A stretch of DNA of 64,000 bases, taken from positions 124,001-188,000 of the forward strand of contig JAJYLH010000002.1 of assembly GCA_021787845.1 (NCBI GenBank). Direction: 5' to 3'. The DNA comes from Myxococcales bacterium. GTDB lineage: Bacteria > Myxococcota > Myxococcia > Myxococcales > JAJYLH01. Below are positions 7,744 through 16,872 of this stretch, piece after piece. The notes below the pieces were generated by a model that worked only from the letters and a program-made list of their open reading frames with translations, made no database searches and was not told the DNA's origin. Every line of letters starts with the position of its first letter. Positions within the stretch are counted from its first letter, which is position 1. Made by a program: the position numbers and the translations under genes.

Positions 7744-9228
7744 CTAATCGGCAGCGCTCTCGTCCCTATCCGCCACGGGGAGGCCGGTCGGGTCGGTCGT
7801 CGCCGCCGAGGCGAGGTCGGCGAGCGCCGCACGGCTATGGATGTTCATGTCCGGCGCGGTCGGCGCGTCGGGCTGGGCGGCGGTGGCGAGGTGCGGCCGC
7901 CCGCGCGCCGAGAGCGTCGGCTCCTGCGCGAACGGCGTAGGTTCGCGCTTGGTTGGCATGTTCGGCGTCGTCGGTCGACCGGACGAGGCGGTCGGCCAGG
8001 AGGGCTCGAGGTAGGCCGACGACGCGACCCGGACCGAGGGAGCCGCCGCCGTGCCGACGATGGACAGGAGCAGCGCTGCGCTCCGGTGCTCGTCCAAGCG
8101 CTCCCGCGCCTGGGTCCTGGCCGCGAGCCCCAGCATTCGTCGCAAGGTCGGCCGCCCGGCGAGACGGCAGAGGGCCGCCGCGAGGGCCATCGCATCCTGG
8201 CTCGGGGCGAGCAGGGCGTGCTTCTGGTCTTCGGCGATCTCCCGCGCCGCCGGCACGTCCGGCGCGACGACCGGCAGCGCGCAGGCCATCATCTCGGCCA
8301 GGACCTGCAGTCGCACCGGCGGCAGGTCGCCGTGCTCCGGACCGGCGGTGACGATGAGCCCCAGGTCCGCCGCCTGGTAGAAGGGCGCCAGGTCTTCGTA
8401 GAGCACCGGCTCGACCAGCAGGATCCGCGAGGCCAGAGGAACGGTGAGAAGCCGCGCCCGGTCCATCGGGTGGAGCGCCGCCGAGAGCTGGAATTGGAGC
8501 TCGAGCGCCGCCGGCAGACGCGCCAGGACCTCGGCCAGGAGGTCGACCTCGACGCTCGACAGCAGCGCTGCCGCCAGGGCGACGCGCAAGGGCTCGCCGA
8601 CGGCGCGCCTCCGGCGCCCCACGGCCGGCGTGAACAGCTCGAGATCGACGCTCGGCCGCACCACGTGAACCCGCTCGCGCGCTGCGCCCAGACCCCAGGC
8701 GCGAGTCGCCAGCTCCTCGGAAGGAGCGAGGACCACGTCCGCGCCCCGGACCAGCTCCCGGTCGCGGCGCCTGAGCTCGGTCGAGAGCACCTCGTCGCCG
8801 TCGGGGTCCGGTAGCCCTGCCGGTACCTCGTAGACCACCCGGGCGGTGCCCTTCTCCTCCAGCACCGCCGGAGCCGAAAACGGGTCGGTGGTGACGACGA
8901 CCTCGTATTCGCTCGAGGCGAGCTGCCGCCGGATCGCCCGCTCGAAGGCGGCGAGCTTCGCTCCGGTGGCGGGGGCTGCGAGCGCGTCCTGCGCGAAGAC
9001 CATTCCTGGCGGAGCGGTCGCCGTCCGGGCCACCGGCTCCTTCCCGAACGGCATCGGCACCCGGAGGATGCGCGCGCCCATCAGCTTGGAGACGTGCGGC
9101 AGCTCCGGGGTCTTGGGCGTCAGGATATCGAGAGCGTAGCCGCCCTCCGTGAAAGCGGCGATGCGCTGCGCGAGCCGGGTCGATGCCCCGGTCGCCGCGG
9201 GGAAGGGCGCCGAGCTCAAGAGCAACAT
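7744..9228 (-). CDS. glycosyltransferase, GT-B fold (GT4-like)
   Basis: 494 residues if started at the ATG that gives MLLLSSAPFPAATGASTRL, a normal N-terminus for this fold; the frame stays open upstream to 9525, but that part would overlap the membrane-protein gene on the other strand. The N-terminal donor/acceptor half is followed by the characteristic C-terminal segment EMMACALPVVAPDVPAAREI plus HALLAPSQDAMALAAAL, used for nucleotide-sugar binding in GT4 enzymes. A 90-residue Pro/Thr-rich tail after residue 400 has no known domain. Acceptor and sugar cannot be told. It stands alone, convergent with apbE; the 240 bases between them show nothing. Confidence 0.8.
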   Translation of the reverse strand: MLLLSSAPFPAATGASTRLAQRIAAFTEGGYALDILTPKTPELPHVSKLMGARILRVPMPFGKEPVARTATAPPGMVFAQDALAAPATGAKLAAFERAIRRQLASSEYEVVVTTDPFSAPAVLEEKGTARVVYEVPAGLPDPDGDEVLSTELRRRDRELVRGADVVLAPSEELATRAWGLGAARERVHVVRPSVDLELFTPAVGRRRRAVGEPLRVALAAALLSSVEVDLLAEVLARLPAALELQFQLSAALHPMDRARLLTVPLASRILLVEPVLYEDLAPFYQAADLGLIVTAGPEHGDLPPVRLQVLAEMMACALPVVAPDVPAAREIAEDQKHALLAPSQDAMALAAALCRLAGRPTLRRMLGLAARTQARERLDEHRSAALLLSIVGTAAAPSVRVASSAYLEPSWPTASSGRPTTPNMPTKREPTPFAQEPTLSARGRPHLATAAQPDAPTAPDMNIHSRAALADLASAATTDPTGLPVADRDESAAD

Positions 9229-9352
9229 CCTCGGGGCATGGTCGGCCAAGCGGGAAAAGGGTACCCGTTCCCGCGTTCGCTCGCCATCGGTCTCGCGGGC
9301 TTTCGAGCGCGCGGTCTTGCGAGCGCGAGCGGCCTCGCTATGCTCCGGCGCG

Positions 9353-9790
9353 ATGAACCGGGACCGGCGGAGGGCAGGAGCGGAGCCGGTGGAGGTCTTC
9401 CGGCCGCGCGGGTGGTTGCGCACGACCGTCTTCGGCGCCGCCAGCTTCTGGGTCCTGGTTCTCGCGGCGCTCTTCGTGGCCCGCGGAGTCCCCGCCGCTG
9501 CCTTCGCCGGCGCGCTCTTCTTCATCGCGTTCTTCGGCGGTCTCGGGGTATTCTATCAAAAAAGCTCTATCGCGCTGACCGAAGGGGGGATCGACGTGCG
9601 CGGCGTCGCCTCGCACAAGCGCGTGCGCTACGCGGACGTGCTGCGGGTCGAGGTGACGAGCGGGTTCATCCAGACGACCTACGTCGTGTATTCGCGCGGC
9701 GGGTTCGTCCACTTCACGAGCTGGTTCGGAGGGCACCGGCGGCTCGCCGCGCTGGTCGTCGAGCGGGCGGGGCTCGACCGCGAGGCCTAG
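9353..9790 (+). CDS. membrane protein with PH-like (DUF304-type) domain
   Basis: 145 residues. Residues about 22-62 contain two membrane helices (TVFGAASFWVLVLAALFVA and AAFAGALFFIAFFGGLGVFY). Residues 65-135 resemble a bacterial pleckstrin-homology domain: SIALTEGGIDVRGVASHKRV, RYADVLRVEVTSGF and a final strand/helix. These proteins are inner-membrane proteins of unknown role. The ATG at 9353 was chosen because it leaves a normal short cytosolic N-terminus; the frame runs open further upstream over the start of the glycosyltransferase gene. Confidence 0.65.
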   Translation: MNRDRRRAGAEPVEVFRPRGWLRTTVFGAASFWVLVLAALFVARGVPAAAFAGALFFIAFFGGLGVFYQKSSIALTEGGIDVRGVASHKRVRYADVLRVEVTSGFIQTTYVVYSRGGFVHFTSWFGGHRRLAALVVERAGLDREA

Positions 9791-9828
9791 CGCAAGTAGC
9801 CCGCTCGTTTCGGGGTACAACTGTCGCC

Positions 9829-10575
9829 ATGCCTCGACGCGCGCCTCGCTGGGCGATGGCTCTGGTCCTCCTCGCCGCCTGCCACAGCCGGCTCTGCCGC
9901 GACCCGCACGTCTGGACGCCCTACGAGTACGGTGCCGTGGAGCTTTCGACCCCGCCGGCCATCGACGGCGACCTCTCGGACGCGGCCTGGCGGAAGGTGC
10001 CGTGGACCAGGGATTTCTTCGACTCGATGTCGTTCGAGCTGCCGCGCCAGCGCACCCGCGCCAAGCTCGCCTGGGACCGGCAGAACCTCTACCTCGCCTT
10101 CGAGGTGGAGGACGACGATATCCAGACGCCCTACGTCCGTGACGACGAGCCGCTCTACAACTCGGAGGTGGCGGAGATCTTCCTCGACGCGGACGACAAT
10201 CGGCGAACGTACGACGAGATCGAGATCTCTCCGGCGAACAAGCTGTTCGACGCGAGCTTCGTCGCTCGCCGCGTGGGGATGGACCTCTCCTGGTCGTCGG
10301 GAACGCAGCACGCGGTCAAGGTGGACGGGACGCTGAACGATCCGCGCGACGTCGACCAGGGGTGGACGGCGGAGCTGGCGATTCCGTTCGCGCGGCTGAC
10401 AGCGGTCCCGCATGTCCCCCCGCGGGTGGGTGACCGGTGGCGGTTCGACCTGTTCCGGCTCGACCACGAGCGCACCGGCGTCTACGGGATGGCGGTGGAG
10501 CCGGTGATGGTGGGGGATTTTCACAACCTTTCGCGGTACGGGATGCTCCGGTTTCTGGGGCCGGCGGGGCGCTAG
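9829..10575 (+). CDS. lipoprotein with CBM9/DOMON-like carbohydrate-binding domain
   Basis: 248 residues. The signal peptide RAPRWAMALVLLAAC ends in a lipobox (LLAAC). The rest matches the CBM9-like fold used in many exported proteins: AIDGDLSDAAWRKVPW at the start, AKLAWDRQNLYLAFEVEDDD in the middle and ELAIPFARL near the end. The fold binds carbohydrate or heme; which applies here cannot be told. It lies 38 bases after the PH-like gene on the same strand and may be cotranscribed with it. Confidence 0.75.
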   Translation: MPRRAPRWAMALVLLAACHSRLCRDPHVWTPYEYGAVELSTPPAIDGDLSDAAWRKVPWTRDFFDSMSFELPRQRTRAKLAWDRQNLYLAFEVEDDDIQTPYVRDDEPLYNSEVAEIFLDADDNRRTYDEIEISPANKLFDASFVARRVGMDLSWSSGTQHAVKVDGTLNDPRDVDQGWTAELAIPFARLTAVPHVPPRVGDRWRFDLFRLDHERTGVYGMAVEPVMVGDFHNLSRYGMLRFLGPAGR

Positions 10576-11115
10576 GAGCGGTGGGCGGCACGGCGCTTGG
10601 CTTCCCGAGCGCGAGGTCCAAGCCACGGGCTTTCAGCCGGTCCGCCATCGCTCCACCATGGGCGGTCGAGGAGGCGCATACCCGCGAGTACCCGCACCGG
10701 CGCCACGCGGTGACGGACTTGAGGTACCCCTCGTCTGGACCACGACCCATCGGTAGCCGGTGACGACAGGGAGGCGGGGGAACGAGTCCGGGACATCGTT
10801 CGGCGGATTCGCGCGGCAGGGAAATCGTGATCGTCAACGGGGTGGTGTCGATGCTTCAAGGTGAGGGGCCAGAGCGAGCGCTTGAGCCCGCGACGAGGGC
10901 GCCTCTTCGGCGACGCCACCGGCTTCAGCCAGGCTGCGGGGCGCCTTGAGCGGCCGGCCGTCTTGTGCGATCGTCGGTCGACACCCGACCGTCGACCGGT
11001 GAATGGAAACCACGGCGACTCGTCGAACGCCGGTGCGACCGGTCGACAGGACCCTGGCCAAAGGCAAGCGGTCGAGCTCATCGCCGCGACCGCGCGGGAA
11101 AGGAAGGAAGTCGAG
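10576..11115. other. 540-base region without a supported gene
   Basis: No frame here has a plausible start and normal composition; the open frames on both strands are Arg- and Pro-rich shadows. A small inverted repeat (CGGTCGA at 10975-10981 and TCGACCG at 10992-10998) and the AGGAAGGAAG ribosome-binding site of the next gene (11101-11110) are the only structure I see. The promoter of the DUF4476 gene presumably lies here. Confidence 0.5.
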
Positions 11116-12069
11116 ATGACGAGCACCATGCGATCGATGGCCGTGCTGGCGGCGCTGCTCTGGGCGACGGGCGCCCGCGCGCAGGACAACGGCGGCACCT
11201 TCAACTTCGGCGCTGGCCCCAACGGGATGAACGTCCACGTCGACGTCAGCGGTCCGGGTACCCAACCGGTGCCCGCGCCCGCCACGGTGAACGCCACCGC
11301 TTCCGCCCACCAGGAGCGCACCATCTCCCGCGACGGGGTGACGTTCAAAGTGGCCTACGACCCGGAGCCGAACGGGAGGACCACCTTCCGCGTGCTCGCG
11401 CCGCGCGACGTCGGCGTGCGCATCTCCGACAACGGGAAGGAGCTGGTGCGCGACACGGTGCCGGTCGCCGTCGACGCCGAGCCCGGCCACTTCCTGCGAG
11501 TCGAGCTGTTCACGAACGCCGGTCGGGTCTTCGACCAGAAGTTCGAGGCGAAGACCGGGATGGTCGGCCAGCTCTGGGTCGGCTTCGCGCCAGCCGACCA
11601 GACGGCGCAGGTCAACGTCACGGTCCCCAGCGGCGGTGCCCAGGGACAGGTGGGCATCCAGGTGACGGGAACGGCGACGCAGGGCGTGCCGCCGCAGACG
11701 GACATGCAAATCAACCAGCCGCCCGCTCCCACCCCGTATGCGCCCGCGACGGTCACCTACGCGCCGACGCCGGTCGCGCCGCCGTCGCCCTGCATTGGAG
11801 ACGACGACTTCGAGTCCATCCGCAAGGCGATCATGGGCGAGGACTTCTCGCAGCAGAAACTGTCGGTGCTCAGCACCGCCATCGCCGAGCGGACGATTTG
11901 CGTCAAGCAGGTCGTCAAGCTCCTGGGGCTCTTCGACTTCAGCTCAGACAAGCTCAGCGCGCTCAGGACCCTCGCGCCGAAGATCGGCGATCGGCAGAAC
12001 GACTTCGAGATCTACTCGGCGTTCACCTTCGACTCCGACAAGGACCAGGCGAAGAAGATTCTGCAGTAG
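11116..12069 (+). CDS. exported DUF4476 protein
   Basis: 317 residues from an ATG 5 bases after AGGAAGGAAG. A signal peptide (AVLAALLWATGARAQ) is followed by a Gly/Asn-rich linker, a beta-rich middle (residues about 75-160) and a Pro-rich linker. The last 95 residues, from CIGDDDFESIRKAI to DKDQAKKIL, are a DUF4476 domain, a helical module common in exported proteins of Myxococcota; function unknown. The 246 bases between its stop and cutA show no gene. Confidence 0.8.
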   Translation: MTSTMRSMAVLAALLWATGARAQDNGGTFNFGAGPNGMNVHVDVSGPGTQPVPAPATVNATASAHQERTISRDGVTFKVAYDPEPNGRTTFRVLAPRDVGVRISDNGKELVRDTVPVAVDAEPGHFLRVELFTNAGRVFDQKFEAKTGMVGQLWVGFAPADQTAQVNVTVPSGGAQGQVGIQVTGTATQGVPPQTDMQINQPPAPTPYAPATVTYAPTPVAPPSPCIGDDDFESIRKAIMGEDFSQQKLSVLSTAIAERTICVKQVVKLLGLFDFSSDKLSALRTLAPKIGDRQNDFEIYSAFTFDSDKDQAKKILQ

Positions 12070-12315
12070 GCGGGCGTCCCCGTCGTTCGGGACCTCGACG
12101 TTGGTGGCCGTGGCACGGCAGAACGCCGACCGGCCGACGGGGTCCCATCCGCCCCGGGGTGCCGGGCCGGTCTCCGAGTCCAGCGGAACGCCAAGCATCG
12201 CGACTCGACGACCGCGTTCTCAGCCCTCGCGATTCCCCGAGCAAGACGCTGCGGGCGAAGTCGTCCGGCCATGGCCGCATGAATCTCGGGACGAGCCGAT
12301 AGCGCGCAGGCGAGC

Positions 12316-12633
12316 TCACCCCCCGGGGGGCCTCCGACCGTGCACCCAGTCGCGATAGGCGGCGCTCGAGAGGTCCTCGTCTGGGGCGAGCACCACCCAT
12401 TCTGGAAGGCTGTAGGGGTGCAGCTCACCGAGAGCGGACTCGATAGCCGGCAGCCGCTCCTCGTCCGCCTTGACGACGAGGAGCGCCTCCGCGTCGCGCT
12501 GGAGCGCGCCATCCCAGACATAGAAGCTCGTGACTCCGGGCACCACGTTCACGCACGCCGCGCCCTTCTCGACCAGGCCCCGGGCGAGCGGCTCGGCGGC
12601 GTCGGGCGGACAGGTGCACAGGACGACTCGCAT
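12316..12633 (-). CDS. cutA: divalent-cation tolerance protein CutA
   Basis: 105 residues. The start is fixed by an AGGAGG ribosome-binding site 4 bases upstream, giving MRVVLCTCPPDAAEPLAR. The family pattern is complete: VEKGAACVNVVPGVTSFYVW, then ALLVVKADEERLPAIES and LHPYSLPEWV. CutA forms small trimers that bind copper in vitro; its true role is uncertain. It is divergent from the next gene with only 34 bases between the starts. Confidence 0.93.
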   Translation of the reverse strand: MRVVLCTCPPDAAEPLARGLVEKGAACVNVVPGVTSFYVWDGALQRDAEALLVVKADEERLPAIESALGELHPYSLPEWVVLAPDEDLSSAAYRDWVHGRRPPGG

Positions 12634-12667
12634 CGCGCCTCCTCGTTTCGCCACCTAGAATAGCGTC

Positions 12668-13117
12668 GTGCCGCGAAACCCGTTCGAGTGGCTCTACGAG
12701 CGCGAGAAGCAGCCGCTCAAGGACTACGTGCTCGACGAGGTGGCCGGACGCCTGGCAGGAGCGGCGCTGGACTTCCCGCCGTCGGTCGAAGCGTGGGAGG
12801 ACGACCGGCGCCGCCAGAGGTTCGAGCCGCTCTTGGCGCGCGCTCACGGCCGTCCCTCCGACGCCGCCTTGCGCTGCGCGGTCAAGCTCTATCGCTGGGA
12901 GCTGGAGCGCGACCTCGCCGCGATCGACCGTTACCTGGGCGGCAGCGCTCCCGAAGAGCTCGCCCTCGACGAGCGCGAGACGGCGATTTTCCTCTGGCAG
13001 CACTGGCTGGAAGAGACGCTGGCGTTCAAGGAGTACGCGCAGGAGAAGTTTCGCTGGAGCGAGCTCGCCGGCCTCGCCGACCGGCTGGAGGCGCGGCTGT
13101 TCCGGGTCGCTGGCTAA
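12668..13117 (+). CDS. hypothetical protein, 149 residues
   Basis: GTG start at 12668, 34 bases from the divergent cutA start. The product is acidic and predicted mostly helical, with no signal peptide, membrane segment or cysteine cluster. The segment DERETAIFLWQHWLEETLAFKEYA and the Trp-rich surroundings look like a folded protein rather than a shadow frame. I do not recognise a family. Confidence 0.7.
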   Translation: MPRNPFEWLYEREKQPLKDYVLDEVAGRLAGAALDFPPSVEAWEDDRRRQRFEPLLARAHGRPSDAALRCAVKLYRWELERDLAAIDRYLGGSAPEELALDERETAIFLWQHWLEETLAFKEYAQEKFRWSELAGLADRLEARLFRVAG

Positions 13118-13204
13118 GCTTGTGCGCTCCCGCCGGCCAGGTGCGAGAAAGAGGTTGCGTTCGCCTCGCGACCCTGCAACAGTTTCGGATTCCGGAGGTT
13201 CCCC

Positions 13205-13687
13205 ATGCGTCTTGTTGCCCTCGCCGCGACGACCGCGCTGGTGGCGTCTGGCTGCCATCTGCCGAGCTCGACGCCGTGCACCAACTGCCCCGCGGTCGCC
13301 GGCACCTATGACGTTGTGATCGCGCCGACGGCGTTCGACCAAGCCAACTGCGGCTGGGTGGAGCTCGCGTTCGGCCGTCAAGAAGAGGCGATGAGGTTCG
13401 CCCAGGCCGGCAATACCGTGAGCATTCCCAACATCGTGGACGACACGGGCGCGGGGATTCACGGCACCTTGATGGAGGATCTTTCGGTGTCCTTCGACGC
13501 CTACTCGGACCAAGCGTGCGACCCGAACAATACGAACGACTGCCTGCCCATCACGGACCAGATCGACGGCAAATTCTCTGGCGCCAAGGGCTCCTGGCGC
13601 TTCACCGGAGAGCTGACCATCACCACCACCGGCAGCCAGAACCCCTGTTCGGCCACGACTTCCTTCGACGGCACCGAGGTCCAGTAG
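13205..13687 (+). CDS. small lipoprotein, 160 residues
   Basis: The ATG is preceded by GGAGG at a spacing of 6. Signal MRLVALAATTALVASGC has a clear lipobox (VASGC). The mature part begins with a Cys pair (CTNC) and continues as beta-rich sequence; GTYDVVIAPTAF and SWRFTGELTITTTG suggest a small lipocalin-like or barrel fold. No family is recognised. It stands alone between two unrelated genes on the same strand. Confidence 0.75.
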   Translation: MRLVALAATTALVASGCHLPSSTPCTNCPAVAGTYDVVIAPTAFDQANCGWVELAFGRQEEAMRFAQAGNTVSIPNIVDDTGAGIHGTLMEDLSVSFDAYSDQACDPNNTNDCLPITDQIDGKFSGAKGSWRFTGELTITTTGSQNPCSATTSFDGTEVQ

Positions 13688-13718
13688 CTCCTTTGGTCGC
13701 TGGGCTATCCTCTCGCCG

Positions 13719-14681
13719 ATGCCCGCGGCGGACGCGATCATCCTCTGCGCGGGGCTCGGCACGCGGCTCAAGCCCCTGACCGAGCTCCTCCCCAAGCCGG
13801 CAGTGCCGCTCTTCGGCCGGCCGCTCGTCGGTTATTCGATGGCTCTCCTGCGCGCCGCCGGGTTCGGCCGCGCTTGCATCAACACCCATTGGCGCCCGGG
13901 CGAGATGGAGGCGGCCGCGCGCGACGAGGCACGCGGCGTCGGGCTCGACCTTTCGGTCTCGTACGAACCGACGATCCTCGGCACCGGTGGCGCTCTGCGG
14001 AAGGTCCGCGAGGACGGTCTCGTTCGGCGCGAGGCGCACCTATTGGTGTTGAACGGCGACGTGCTGGTCGACGCCGACCTGAACGAGCTCCTTCGCGTTC
14101 ACTTCTCGAGCGGCGCCTGGGCGACGATGTTGCTCAAGCCGCTGCCGCCCGGCGCGACCTACAGCCCCGTCGAGCTCGGTGATCACGGGCGCATCCGGCG
14201 CATCGGACGGTTCGGCGAGCCGAAAGGCGGCGCACCGTGGATGTTCACCGGAGTCCACGTCCTCTCGCCGGAGGCCCTCTCCCTGCTCCCGCCGGGCGCC
14301 AGCGGTGTCGTGGAGGAGGTCTACGCCAAGCTCCTCGACAGGGCTGCCCCTGTCCATGCGGCGGCGAGCCCGGGCTTGTGGCTCGACCTCGGGGACCCCA
14401 AAGGGTACCTGGAAGCGCACCTGCTCCTTTTGAGCGCAACCGCCGAGCTCGGCGCCCTGGCGCGGTGCGGAGCGCTCTCGGCGCCGGTCGCCGGAGTTTC
14501 GGCCGGCGCCGCGGTCGATTCCGCCGCCACGGTCGTTCGCAGCGCCATCGGCGAGGGCGCGACGGTCGGCGCTCGGGCGCAGGTCGAGGATTGCGTGGTC
14601 TGGCCCCGGGCGAGGGTCGAGGCGGGCGAGCGGCTGCGGCGGACCATCGTCACGCCCAGGCTTCGAATCGCGGTCGACTGA
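13719..14681 (+). CDS. sugar-phosphate nucleotidyltransferase (NDP-sugar pyrophosphorylase)
   Basis: 320 residues. The nucleotide-binding signature LCAGLGTRLKPLTELLPKPAVP is present near the N-terminus (residues 9-30), together with GTGGALRKV, LVLNGDVLVD (metal-binding Asp) and WLDLGDPKGYLEAH. The last 80 residues carry repeated short beta turns (SAIGEGATVGARAQVEDCVV), the left-handed helix of mannose-1-phosphate guanylyltransferases and glucose-1-phosphate thymidylyltransferases. The exact sugar and nucleotide cannot be read from the sequence. It probably feeds glycan synthesis. The 155 bases after it, up to the convergent kinase gene, hold a weak hairpin (14688-14701). Confidence 0.88.
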   Translation: MPAADAIILCAGLGTRLKPLTELLPKPAVPLFGRPLVGYSMALLRAAGFGRACINTHWRPGEMEAAARDEARGVGLDLSVSYEPTILGTGGALRKVREDGLVRREAHLLVLNGDVLVDADLNELLRVHFSSGAWATMLLKPLPPGATYSPVELGDHGRIRRIGRFGEPKGGAPWMFTGVHVLSPEALSLLPPGASGVVEEVYAKLLDRAAPVHAAASPGLWLDLGDPKGYLEAHLLLLSATAELGALARCGALSAPVAGVSAGAAVDSAATVVRSAIGEGATVGARAQVEDCVVWPRARVEAGERLRRTIVTPRLRIAVD

Positions 14682-14836
14682 AGGCGAGCCCGGGACCGGG
14701 CGTAAGCAGAAGGCCAACGGCCTCGGGGCGTCCCGGTCATCGCCGGGAGCTGCGTGCATGAGCCGGCCGAAGCGAACCCGGGCGAAGCTCGACGCGATCG
14801 CCGGCCGTCGACCTGGAGCGAGGCCCAGCCCGCTGG

Positions 14837-16732
14837 TCAGTATTCCGGCCGTTCCCGCGGAATGCGAATGCGCGAGACGGGCGCGCGCGCAGGCGCCTTC
14901 GGCTTGGGCAACGGCATCAGGGCAGCGGAGGCCTCTCCGGCCTTCGCGACGACGAGCTGACGCGCCGCCTCTTGCGCCACCTGGGGGTCCTTCGCCTGCG
15001 CGGCGTGGTCCAGGTAAGCGGCAGCGCTCCCGTAATCATGCTCGCCGAGATGCGCGAGGCCCCGCGCGAGCCACAGGCGAGGGTCGGCACCGCCCTTGAG
15101 GAGCGCCTCGGCTTCGGTGTCGACCAGGACCGCCGGCTTACCCGCGCGGGCATCGAGCAGCACCTGCTTGATCGCGGCTTCGCGCAAGGCCGCGCTCGGG
15201 TCGGGCGCCGCGGCGGGCGGCTTCGTCTTTACGGCCACCGGCGCTGGCGCGGTGGCCTTCGTCCTGCCGAGCAGGAGCGTGACCGCCAAGCCCGCGCCCA
15301 CCACGACGAGCCCCGCGCCGGCGGGCCACCACCAGCGCCGACGCGACCGCGGCCGCGCGGGCGCCGCCGCGATGATCACCGAGCTCCCCGGCGTCATCGC
15401 GCGCAGCTCCTGCTCCACCTGCGTGGCGGTGATCGTGCGCGCCGCCACCGGCTTGACGAGCATCGCCTCGATGGTGCGGGCGAGCGACGGCGGACAATCG
15501 GGACGCAGGTTCAGGACCGGGGTCAACGGGCTCCGGATGTACGCGATCGTCGCCAGGGGATTCCACCGCTCGGGGACCGTGCCGGGAAGCTGGCCGGTGA
15601 CGAGCAGGTAGAGGACGACCCCCAACGAGTAGATGTCGCTCGCAGGCCCCACGGCAGCGCCCTCGGCCTGCTCCGGGCTCATGTAGGCCGGAGTGCCGAG
15701 AATCGAGCCGATGGCGGTGAGCTGGGCCTGGCTGTTGGAAAGCCCCAGCGCCTGCGGGTCGGCGACGTGGGCGAGGCCGAAGTCCAGGACCTTCGCCTGC
15801 TCGCCGGCGCTGGGGTCGTCGACGACCAGGATGTTCTCCGGCTTCAGGTCCCGGTGGACGATGCCGTTTCGGTGGGCGTAGGCGAGCGCGCTCGCGATTT
15901 GCGCGCCCAAGCGGGCGACCCGAAGGCCGTCGAGCTTGCCCTCCGCCTCGCCGACGTCCGCGAGCGACCGGCCGCGCACGTACTCCATCGCGATCCAGGC
16001 GGTCCCGTCGGGCTCCTCGCCATGGTCGAAGACCTGGGTGGTGTTCGGGTGGACGAGGTGGGCGAGCGCCAGCGCCTCGTTGAAGAAGCGCTTGCGCAGT
16101 TGGATCTCGAGCGCGCTCGGGTCGGCGGACATCGGGCGCAGGGTCTTGATCACGCACTCGCGCAGCAGACGGTTGTCCCAGGCGACGTAGGTGGTCCCGA
16201 AGGCTCCCGCGCCAAGCCGCGATTTCACCTGGAAGCGCCCGCCCAGCATGCGGCCGATGGAACTGTTCGGCCGCGCCGGCGCGCTCAGGGGCGCCGGCGG
16301 CGCAGGCTCGGCGCGGCCGAGCGCCGGGCGGTCGGGGAGAACGGCGGTCTGCCTGCCCCGGGCCGGCGGGGCCGGCTCGAGCGCGACCCGGCGCTGGCTG
16401 GTGACGACGAGGTCCTCGTCCGGGATGTCGACGCTCGCGAGCTCTGCGGCGGCGGTTGCACCAACCGGCGGCGCATCCGTGGGGCGTGATGGCGGCCGCG
16501 CGGCCGGAGCGGGCTCCGACTCCTGGCGCGCGATGCCGACGAAGCGCTGCTCGGTGACCGGCTCCGGTCGAGCCGCGGCCGGAAGGGGACCCGAGCCCGC
16601 CGCGACGCTGCTCGACGGGACCACCGACGGGGCGCGCTCGAACCGCGCGGTCGTCGGAACCGTCGCGGCCAAGTGCTCCGCGCATCGCTCGCCGTCGACG
16701 GTCGGCCGACCGCACACGGCGCAACCTTCCAT
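14837..16732 (-). CDS. membrane-anchored Ser/Thr protein kinase with N-terminal zinc-ribbon-like motif
   Basis: 631 residues from an ATG with GGAG upstream. Residues 1-20 hold C4, C7, C17 and H20, a small zinc-finger-like set. Residues 21-155 are a Pro/Ala-rich linker. The kinase domain (165-435) is complete: GAGAFGTTYVAWD, Lys196, HRDLKPEN (293-300, catalytic Asp295), DFG (317-319) and GTPAYMSPEQ. A basic stretch and one membrane helix (466-489) follow, and the last 110 residues outside the membrane resemble TPR-like helices. Such eukaryote-like kinases are numerous in Myxococcota. It is divergent from the Cys-rich lipoprotein gene (140 bases between the starts). Confidence 0.93.
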   Translation of the reverse strand: MEGCAVCGRPTVDGERCAEHLAATVPTTARFERAPSVVPSSSVAAGSGPLPAAARPEPVTEQRFVGIARQESEPAPAARPPSRPTDAPPVGATAAAELASVDIPDEDLVVTSQRRVALEPAPPARGRQTAVLPDRPALGRAEPAPPAPLSAPARPNSSIGRMLGGRFQVKSRLGAGAFGTTYVAWDNRLLRECVIKTLRPMSADPSALEIQLRKRFFNEALALAHLVHPNTTQVFDHGEEPDGTAWIAMEYVRGRSLADVGEAEGKLDGLRVARLGAQIASALAYAHRNGIVHRDLKPENILVVDDPSAGEQAKVLDFGLAHVADPQALGLSNSQAQLTAIGSILGTPAYMSPEQAEGAAVGPASDIYSLGVVLYLLVTGQLPGTVPERWNPLATIAYIRSPLTPVLNLRPDCPPSLARTIEAMLVKPVAARTITATQVEQELRAMTPGSSVIIAAAPARPRSRRRWWWPAGAGLVVVGAGLAVTLLLGRTKATAPAPVAVKTKPPAAAPDPSAALREAAIKQVLLDARAGKPAVLVDTEAEALLKGGADPRLWLARGLAHLGEHDYGSAAAYLDHAAQAKDPQVAQEAARQLVVAKAGEASAALMPLPKPKAPARAPVSRIRIPRERPEY

Positions 16733-16872
16733 GGGCTTCTCCGGGCGCGGACCCCCTGCCCCGGGACCAAGCCCGCGGACCGCGCGATGGAACAGATCCG
16801 GGTACAACGATCGGGCGGGTCGCCGCAAGGGGCGATTGACCGGACGGCCGATCCGGGACACAGTCTGCCCGC

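Noticed and set aside
14972-16489. Plus-strand frame of 505 codons opposite the kinase
   Set aside because: Low-quality Arg/Ala/Gly composition; the kinase on the other strand has all catalytic motifs.
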